The notes beneath the pieces are model-generated. The model was not told the DNA's origin, made no database searches, and saw only the letters and a list, made by a program, of their open reading frames with translations. From assembly GCA_040385105.1 (NCBI GenBank), contig JAZKHY010000004.1, forward strand, positions 124,001 through 188,000: a stretch of 64,000 bases of DNA. Reading direction: 5' to 3'. The position numbers were made by a program, and so were the translations under genes. Source of the stretch: JACMQX01 sp040385105. Its GTDB lineage: Bacteria; Pseudomonadota; Gammaproteobacteria; Burkholderiales; Burkholderiaceae_C. Shown here piece after piece: positions 58,719 to 64,000 of this stretch. Numbering within the stretch: position 1 is the first letter of the stretch; every line of letters begins with the position of its first letter.

Positions 58719-59866
58719 GCTTTCGGCTCCCTCGGCAGGCCGAGATGGTCATGGGCCACCAGGTTCAGCTGGATTTCGGCGGCGCCGGCGGCGATGCCGG
58801 CGGCAATCGCCCGCTCGTGGTGTGACAGGAGCAGCGGCGCGTCTGCCGTGGAGAAGGTCTCGCCCAGGAAGTCCAGGCCGAAGTCGGCAACTGCATGGTC
58901 GGCCTCGACGACGGCCACACGGGCCAGGCTGGAGTCGGCTGTGGGCGGCATGCCGCGTGCCCGCTGGTCCACCACGCGGTAGACCAGCATGCGCGCCGCC
59001 TCACAGGCGGCCAGCGCCGCGCCGGCGCGCGACTTCACCACCGCATCGCGGAAGCGCCCCGAGGCCTGCAACCTGCGCACCATCTGCTCGAGCACCCGGT
59101 GGGCCAACGCATAGCGCGCCATGCCCACGCGCTCATTGGCCAGCGCATAGCCGATGATGGGCCAGGCCTGGCCTTCCTCGCCGAGCCGGCAGTCGCGCGG
59201 CACGCGCACGTTGTCAAAGAACACCTCATGGATGTCGCCGTCGCCGATGAGCGACGGGATCGGCCGCACCGTGATGCCGGGCGTGTCCATCGGCACCAGC
59301 AGGATGCCGATGCCGCTCTTGCCGGGGCCGCCTGTGCGGGCCAGCAGGAAGCAGTGCTTCGCCATCCCGGCATAGGAGGTCCAGACCTTGGAGCCGTTGA
59401 CCAGGTACCCGTCGCCGTCCAGCACCGCCCGGGTCCCGAGCGCGGCGAGGTCGGACCCCGCCGAGGGCTCCGAGAAGCCCTGGCACCAGGTCACTTTGCC
59501 GGCGGCCATCTCGGGCAGGTACTTCGCTTTTTGTTCCGGGGTGCCGAACCGCATCAGCGTGACGCCGATGAAATTGACATTCATGTATTGCGCAGCGCGC
59601 GGCTCGCCTGCCGCAAAAAGCTCTTCGCCGATGATGAAGTGCTCCCAGGCCGGCGCATCGCGGCCGCCGTATTGCGCAGGCCAGTGCGGCACCAGCATGC
59701 CTTCGGCGGCCAGCTTCGGGCAGAACTGCAGGGAGAATTCTGTCTGCTCTTTCGAGCCGGGGCCGTGGCGGGAGATGTGCTCCCAGTCGGGCGGCAGTTC
59801 GCGGCGCAGCAGCGCACGCACCTTCTCGCGCAGGGCGTCCTGTTCGGGGGACCAGGTGAAGTTCAA
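58715..59866 (-). CDS. Acyl-CoA dehydrogenase
   Basis: TTG 59866 (start LNFTWSPEQDALREKVRALL) overlaps the SDR stop by a TTGA tetranucleotide and gives 383 residues, the family norm. Motifs include QGFSEPSAGSDLAAL, YLVNGSKVWTSYAGMAKH and VFFDNVRVPRDCRLGEEGQAW, and the C-terminal FGLDFLGETFSTADAPLLL. FAD-dependent desaturation at the alpha-beta carbons. The short partner at 57780 may supply the second flavin site. Confidence 0.9.
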   Translation of the reverse strand: MNFTWSPEQDALREKVRALLRRELPPDWEHISRHGPGSKEQTEFSLQFCPKLAAEGMLVPHWPAQYGGRDAPAWEHFIIGEELFAAGEPRAAQYMNVNFIGVTLMRFGTPEQKAKYLPEMAAGKVTWCQGFSEPSAGSDLAALGTRAVLDGDGYLVNGSKVWTSYAGMAKHCFLLARTGGPGKSGIGILLVPMDTPGITVRPIPSLIGDGDIHEVFFDNVRVPRDCRLGEEGQAWPIIGYALANERVGMARYALAHRVLEQMVRRLQASGRFRDAVVKSRAGAALAACEAARMLVYRVVDQRARGMPPTADSSLARVAVVEADHAVADFGLDFLGETFSTADAPLLLSHHERAIAAGIAAGAAEIQLNLVAHDHLGLPREPKA

Positions 59867-60690
59867 GCGGGGGTTCCTTTCTGCGCGGCGCGCAGGTTCC
59901 TGTTGGCCTGGTGCATGTAGCTGACGTAGCCCATGGAGACGGGGCTGCCGCCGTTGACGGCAATCACGGCGCCGCTGGTCCAGGCGGCTTCGTCGGAAAC
60001 AAGGTAAGCACACAGCGGCCCGACGTCGTCCGGCTGCCCGATGCGCTGCAGCGGCACCAGCTCCGCCTGGTTGGCGATGCGGTCAGGCGTGTTGACGGTT
60101 TTGGCGAGCTCCTCGGTCATCACCACGCCCGGCGCCACGGCGTTGACGCGGATACCCAGGTGGCCCCACTCCGCGGCCATGGTCAGCGTGAGGTTCTCCA
60201 CGCCGGCCTTGGCGGCGCCGTAGTGACCGGTACGCGGGTTGGCGCGCGAGGCGCTGCGCGAGGTGATGTTGACGATGGAGCCCCCACCCTTCATGGCACG
60301 GGCCGCAGCCTGCGCCGCGAAGAAAGTCCACTTGAGGTTGAGGTCCACCACGCGGTCCCACTGGTCTTCGCGGAGGCCGATGAGCGCGCCCACGTCATCG
60401 GGGCTGGCGCTGCCGGCATTGTTGACCCAGCCATCGATGCGGCCAAAGCGTTCAAGCGCAATGCTGACGACGCGTGCGGTGTCGGCGATGCGGGTGATGT
60501 CGGCCTGCAGCGGCAGCGCATCGGCCGCACCGGCTTCGCGCAACCCGGTCGCCGCCTTTTCCAGCGCCTCCATCGAGCGGCCGGTGATCACCACGCGGGC
60601 ACCGCAGCGCGCCATGGCACGGCTGATGCCCAGGCCGATCCCCTTGCCGCCGCCGGTAACGACGACGGTCTTCCCCGAAAGCGAGAACAT
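59863..60690 (-). CDS. Short-chain dehydrogenase/reductase
   Basis: The 275-residue protein has VTGGGKGIGLGISRAM (cofactor loop), DGWVNNAGSAS, and the catalytic set Ser in IVNITSRSAS and Tyr-x-x-x-Lys in HYGAAKAGVEN. It probably oxidises a beta-hydroxyacyl-CoA or reduces the ketone. It starts 9 bases after the Bug gene and is the second gene of the 13-gene operon. Confidence 0.93.
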   Translation of the reverse strand: MFSLSGKTVVVTGGGKGIGLGISRAMARCGARVVITGRSMEALEKAATGLREAGAADALPLQADITRIADTARVVSIALERFGRIDGWVNNAGSASPDDVGALIGLREDQWDRVVDLNLKWTFFAAQAAARAMKGGGSIVNITSRSASRANPRTGHYGAAKAGVENLTLTMAAEWGHLGIRVNAVAPGVVMTEELAKTVNTPDRIANQAELVPLQRIGQPDDVGPLCAYLVSDEAAWTSGAVIAVNGGSPVSMGYVSYMHQANRNLRAAQKGTPA

Positions 60691-60699
60691 GGGCGGCGC

Positions 60700-61722
60700 T
60701 TACTCCGGCTTGAAGCCGATCTGCTTTGCCACCTGGACCCACATCTGCTGCTCGCTCGAAACCTGGTTCGAGTGGACTTCCGGCGGCCCGCCCACGGGCA
60801 CCACGCCGGCTGTGGCCAGGCGCTGGCGGATGTCCGGCTCCTTGAGCACTTCGTTCAATGCGGCGTTCAACCGGGCAACGACGGGCGTCGGCGTTGCCGC
60901 GGGCGCCCAGAAACCGAACGAGAACGAGAACGCCAGGTTGGGCACACCCACCTCGGCCAGCGTGGGCACATCGGCCAGCGATGGCGAGCGCTCGGCGGCG
61001 CCATGGGCCAGGGCCTTGATGCGGCCCTCCTTGATCATGCCCACATAGAACAGCGGCACGTCGATGCCGATCTGGATCTCGTTGGCGATCAACGCCGTGG
61101 CCACCTGCGTCGAGCCCTTGTAGGGGATGGCCGCAGCCTCGACGCCGACCCGCGTCTTCAGCGCCTCGGTCGCCAGCAGGATGCTGCTGGAGGTGAAGCC
61201 GTAGTTGAGCTTGCCCGGGTTCTTCTTGCCGTAGTCAACCAGCTCGCGAAAGCTGTTGACGGGAAGCGTGCCCGGCACCATCAGCGTCATTCCGCCGCGC
61301 GCCACGCAGACAACCGGCCGCATCGCCTTCAGCAGGTCGAACTTCAGGTCCTTGATGAGCGCCGGCGTCATGCTGCCCCCGCCAAGGAACAGGATTGTGT
61401 AGCCGTCAGCGGGCTGCGAGGCCACGAATTCGGCCCCGATCAAGGCGGCGGCGCCTGGCTTGTTCTCCACATACACCTGCTGCTTGAGCACGGTACTGAG
61501 CTTCTCGGCAATCGCACGTGCCATGGTGTCGGAGCCGCCCGGGCCGAAGGGCACCACCATGCGCACCGGCTTGTTCGGGAAGTCCGCGCCCGGCGCCGTG
61601 GCCTGTGCGATGGCCTGCGGCACGGCAGACAAGGCGGCTGCCGCCACCGCAGCCGTACCTGCCTGCGCCAGCCAGCTGCGGCGTGAAGTGCTGCCCGTGG
61701 GCTGATCCTGATCGTTGCTCAT
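60700..61722 (-). CDS. Bug/TctC-family periplasmic solute-binding protein with a Tat-like signal
   Basis: ATG 61722 gives 340 residues. The signal has a twin-arginine-like start (TSRRSWLAQAGTAAVAAAAL) and cleavage near AIAQA. The Bug pattern follows: PNKPVRMVVPFGPGGSDTMARAI, YGFTSSSILLATEALK, and IPYKGSTQVATALIANEI. It is the first gene of the 13-gene operon, so it opens the pathway by capturing the substrate. A divergent IclR regulator is upstream. Confidence 0.9.
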   Translation of the reverse strand: MSNDQDQPTGSTSRRSWLAQAGTAAVAAAALSAVPQAIAQATAPGADFPNKPVRMVVPFGPGGSDTMARAIAEKLSTVLKQQVYVENKPGAAALIGAEFVASQPADGYTILFLGGGSMTPALIKDLKFDLLKAMRPVVCVARGGMTLMVPGTLPVNSFRELVDYGKKNPGKLNYGFTSSSILLATEALKTRVGVEAAAIPYKGSTQVATALIANEIQIGIDVPLFYVGMIKEGRIKALAHGAAERSPSLADVPTLAEVGVPNLAFSFSFGFWAPAATPTPVVARLNAALNEVLKEPDIRQRLATAGVVPVGGPPEVHSNQVSSEQQMWVQVAKQIGFKPE

Positions 61723-61766
61723 GTCGTCTCCTGATGAAAAAGGAAATCGCCCGGGTTGTCTCACTA

Positions 61767-61798
61767 TATGGAACAAACTCTTCAATCTGCATTCCATA
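61767..61798. promoter_or_regulatory. Candidate IclR operator upstream of the 13-gene operon
   Basis: TATGGAA (61767-61773) and TTCCATA (61792-61798) form a perfect 7-bp inverted repeat in the 209-base divergent gap. A TATAGT -10-like element on the minus strand overlaps the left arm (61763-61768), so binding could block the operon promoter. IclR-family sites often use such TTCCA/TGGAA half sites. Confidence 0.6.
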
Positions 61799-61931
61799 GC
61801 GGCGGGCTGATGCCATGCAATGTAATATCGCATCCACCCCGGCAGGTGCATCAGGTGGCCGGGCTAGGGAAAACAGAACCCAGTTGTTCCGCAATGTGGT
61901 CACTTTGTAAAGCAAGCACGACAAGGCCGTC

Positions 61932-62726
61932 ATGAAAGCCAGCGAAGCCAGAACCCCCGCCAGCGACGGCACACAAGTGCTGCGCCGGGCTGCCGGCATA
62001 TTGCGCAGCGTGGCACAGGGCGGCGCGCATGGCACGCCGCTGGCCGACATTGCGCGTGCCCACGGCCTGGCCCGCTCCACCGCGCACCGCATCCTGCGCT
62101 GCCTGGCCGACGAGGGCTTTCTGGAACAGGGCGATGCCGACAAGCGCTACCGCGTCGGCCGCCTCCTGCATGAACTGGGCATGGCGCCGGGCGCCAGCGC
62201 CGCCGAGATCGCGCAATGGCGCCCGGTGGTGGAAGCCGTGGCGCAGCGCACCGGCGTCACCGCCTACCTGATGCGGCGCAGCGGCGTGGAAGCGGTATGC
62301 CTGGTCAAGGCCGATGGCCGGGGGACCATCCGCTTTGTGCCGGTGGAGGTGGGGCAGCGGCGGCTGCTGGGCGTGGGTGCGGGCGCCACGGCGCTGCTGG
62401 CCGCCCTGCCGCCCCATGATGTCGATGAAGTGATCCGCACCATTGCACCCGGCCTGCGCAACCACCCGCGCATTGACGGGCCCGGGCTGCAGGAGGCAGT
62501 GAAGCTGGCACGCCAGACGGGCTTTGCCATGAGCCAGGGCAAGGTGGTGGAACACGGCTTCGGCCTGGGCCTGCCGGTGCCGGACGCCGGGCATGTGCCG
62601 CAGCTGGCGCTGAGCATTGCCGCGCATGCATCGGATGTCACCGAGTCATCGATCTCGGCCTGGAAGAAGATCCTGCGCGAGGAGCTGGCTGCGGGGCTGT
62701 CGGGCGGGACCCGGCTGGAGGCTTGA
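61932..62726 (+). CDS. IclR-family transcriptional regulator
   Basis: The 264-residue protein has an N-terminal winged helix (LRRAAGILRSVAQGGAHGTPLADIARAHGLARSTAHRILRCLADEGF) and an IclR ligand domain (YRVGRLLHELGMAPG, then VRFVPVEVGQRRLLGVGAGATALLAALP). It is divergent from the 13-gene operon and most likely controls it by binding a pathway acid. Its 3' end overlaps the convergent LysR gene by 81 bases. Confidence 0.92.
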   Translation: MKASEARTPASDGTQVLRRAAGILRSVAQGGAHGTPLADIARAHGLARSTAHRILRCLADEGFLEQGDADKRYRVGRLLHELGMAPGASAAEIAQWRPVVEAVAQRTGVTAYLMRRSGVEAVCLVKADGRGTIRFVPVEVGQRRLLGVGAGATALLAALPPHDVDEVIRTIAPGLRNHPRIDGPGLQEAVKLARQTGFAMSQGKVVEHGFGLGLPVPDAGHVPQLALSIAAHASDVTESSISAWKKILREELAAGLSGGTRLEA

Positions 62727-63623
62727 CGCGCCCTGGCCCAGCAGGCCGGCAATCGTGTTGCGCAGCCAGATGTTGCCGGCATCTGCATGAAAGCGCTCAT
62801 GCCAGTGCTGCTTCACGTCGTACTCCGGCAGGACATGCGGGACAGGCACCATGCGGATCGGTTCGCGTGTGCGCATGACCTCGCCGTAGCGCACCGGCAC
62901 TGTCGCAATCAGGGCCGTCTCGGCCACGATGCGCGCCACACCGAGGAAGCTGGGCACGCGCAGCACGATGTTGCGCTCCACGCCGGCGCGTTCGAGCAGC
63001 CTGTCCACAATCGAGTGGCCCGTGCCCGAGGTCGTGACCAGCACATGGCCCTCCCGCGAGTATGCCGGCTTGCCCAGCCTGCGGCCAACGCGCGGATGCT
63101 CACTGGCAACGAGGCACACGAAATTCTGCTTGAACAGCACCTGCTGGTAGAAGCCCGCGTCGAGCTGCGGCATGAAGCCGACAGCCACATCCACGTCCCC
63201 GTCCGTGAGGCGGCGCACGCTGTCCACACCGATCTTCTCCACCTCGACCTGGATATTCGGCGCCACCTGCCGCAGGTGATTCACCAGGGTCGGCAGCAGC
63301 ACGATCTCGCTGATGTCGGTCATGCTGATGCGAAAGGTCCTGCGTGCGGTCTTCGGGTCAAAGCCCATGTCGATGCTGTGCACGCTCTCAAGATGGCCGA
63401 CCACGGCACGCAGCGACTGGGCAATGGTCTGGGCGTAAGGCGTCGGCAGCATGCCCCGGGCGGTCCGGCTGAACAGCGTGTCGTTGAAGTGCGCGCGAAG
63501 CTTGTTGAGCGCCGTGCTCGCTGCCGCCTGCGGGATGCCCAGGTGGTCAGCGGCCCTTGACACACTGCCGGTCTTGAAGACCTCGTCGAACACCTTCAGC
63601 CACTCCAGATCCAGTTTTGCCAT
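62646..63623 (-). CDS. LysR-family transcriptional regulator
   Basis: ATG 63623 (MAKLDLEWLKVFDEVFKTG) gives 325 residues. The winged helix is in VSRAADHLGIPQAAASTALNKLR, and the effector domain follows from about residue 90. The last 25 residues run into the IclR gene on the other strand and are Gln/Pro-rich, unlike the family; the core probably ends before them. It is divergent from the class II aldolase gene at 63775. Confidence 0.9.
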   Translation of the reverse strand: MAKLDLEWLKVFDEVFKTGSVSRAADHLGIPQAAASTALNKLRAHFNDTLFSRTARGMLPTPYAQTIAQSLRAVVGHLESVHSIDMGFDPKTARRTFRISMTDISEIVLLPTLVNHLRQVAPNIQVEVEKIGVDSVRRLTDGDVDVAVGFMPQLDAGFYQQVLFKQNFVCLVASEHPRVGRRLGKPAYSREGHVLVTTSGTGHSIVDRLLERAGVERNIVLRVPSFLGVARIVAETALIATVPVRYGEVMRTREPIRMVPVPHVLPEYDVKQHWHERFHADAGNIWLRNTIAGLLGQGASSLQPGPARQPRSQLLAQDLLPGRDR

Positions 63624-63647
63624 CGCCAGGCCCCATTGTCTTGCAGC

Positions 63648-63668
63648 AATATCGAATAACGCGATATT
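63648..63668. promoter_or_regulatory. Perfect LysR-type operator between the LysR and aldolase genes
   Basis: AATATCG (63648-63654) and CGATATT (63662-63668) form a perfect 7-bp inverted repeat with a 7-base spacer and contain the T-N11-A core of LysR boxes. It is 25-45 bases upstream of the LysR ATG, in the divergent gap. Confidence 0.65.
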
Positions 63669-63774
63669 GATTATCGTGCAAGGTGCTTGCGCAAATAATG
63701 GGTATTGCCGAAACTCCGGCAAGGTGCCTTGCTGCATCGACAACCACAACCACGATCACAGGAGACATCGCCAG

Positions 63775-64000
63775 ATGGCCATTGCACCACCGTCCCGGGA
63801 ACTGGTCGACAAACTCGTCCATGCCAACCGCATCCTGTATGACCACGGCGTGGTCGATGGCCTCGGCCACGCCAGCGTGCGCCACGAGACGGCGTCAGGC
63901 GTCTTCCTGCTCTCATGCAACCGGGCGCCAGGCCTGGTGCGCCGGCAGGACATCGTCTGCTATGACTACGACGGCAACGCGGTGTCAGAGACGGCGGAGC
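63775..64000 (+). CDS. Class II aldolase/adducin-family protein, N-terminal part only
   Basis: The first 75 residues before the window edge start MAIAPPSRELVDKLVHANRI and show the class II aldolase fold start LYDHGVVDGLGHASVRHETASGVFLLSCNRAPG, with the His set partly visible. GGAG is 10 bases before the ATG. The rest of the gene is outside the window, so the Zn-ligand set cannot be checked. The divergent LysR gene probably controls it. Confidence 0.85.
   Translation, partial: MAIAPPSRELVDKLVHANRILYDHGVVDGLGHASVRHETASGVFLLSCNRAPGLVRRQDIVCYDYDGNAVSETAE

Noticed and set aside
59911..61686. A 591-codon plus-strand frame
   Set aside because: Antisense to the SDR and Bug genes, both with clear catalytic or family motifs.

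Overview
The window is about 64 kb of high-GC DNA (roughly two thirds G+C by eye). Gene content points to the Burkholderiales, most likely a free-living soil or water member of the Comamonadaceae. The reasons are four orphan Bug/TctC solute receptors, each sitting in a catabolic operon, a Ku/LigD repair pair, a bacteriophytochrome, GspA/GspB, and family III CoA-transferases beside acyl-CoA dehydrogenases. The genus is inference. No rRNA, tRNA, CRISPR array, insertion sequence or replication origin was seen, and no stretch longer than about 300 bases lacks a gene.

Layout. 1-4510: divergent LysR gene (cut by the window edge) and a sugar-acid operon (Bug receptor, PdxA-like dehydrogenase, rhamnonate dehydratase-like enolase, deoxy-ketoacid dehydratase-like lyase). 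4548-5019: a compact hairpin-rich element, possibly a phage C4-type RNA, then a small gene. 5045-7185: GAF protein and an AbiE-type toxin/antitoxin pair in reversed order. 7182-10183: CaiB plus a methylsuccinyl-CoA-dehydrogenase-like enzyme. 10281-14232: shortened KdpD-like kinase, KdpE-like regulator and the Kup potassium transporter, with an 11-bp-period direct repeat before kup. 14391-17501: a Roadblock/small-GTPase cluster. 17504-23961: rhodanese-ChrB fusion, GNAT, an atypical SDR, a histidine kinase, an ice-binding-like lipoprotein and an OmpA protein. 24067-28767: bacteriophytochrome and GspA/GspB. 28845-32820: an NHEJ island (LigD, two small genes, Ku). 32831-41237: antiporter, Crp/Fnr regulator, MipA/OmpV-like porin, Fbp-type iron ABC transporter with a Fur-like site, a structured intergenic repeat, a small exported protein and an HSL-family esterase.

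41270-46215 (minus): a GntR-led operon of VOC enzyme, FAH-family hydrolase, MDR oxidoreductase, Bug receptor and DUF1185 protein, with a (GGTCA)10 tract inside it. 46362-61722 (minus): a very tightly packed 13-gene acyl-CoA operon. It holds two Bug receptors, an SDR, a coupled pair of acyl-CoA dehydrogenases, a CaiB transferase, two enoyl-CoA hydratases, a single-chain biotin carboxylase/carboxyltransferase of 1103 residues, an acyl-CoA ligase, a Cys-less thiolase-fold protein with its DUF35 partner, and a nitronate-monooxygenase-like flavoprotein. A divergent IclR gene (61932) faces it. The window ends with a LysR gene and the start of a class II aldolase gene.

How the genes work together. 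The 13-gene operon reads as a complete route for one carboxylic acid: capture, CoA activation, desaturation, hydration, carboxylation, oxidation and C-C cleavage. The substrate is not visible from sequence. The biotin carboxylase and the probable retro-aldolase suggest a branched, isoprenoid-like or alicyclic acid. This operon is the best candidate for an undescribed pathway here. The Roadblock/GTPase cluster and the Kdp-like/Kup module are the next most interesting systems.
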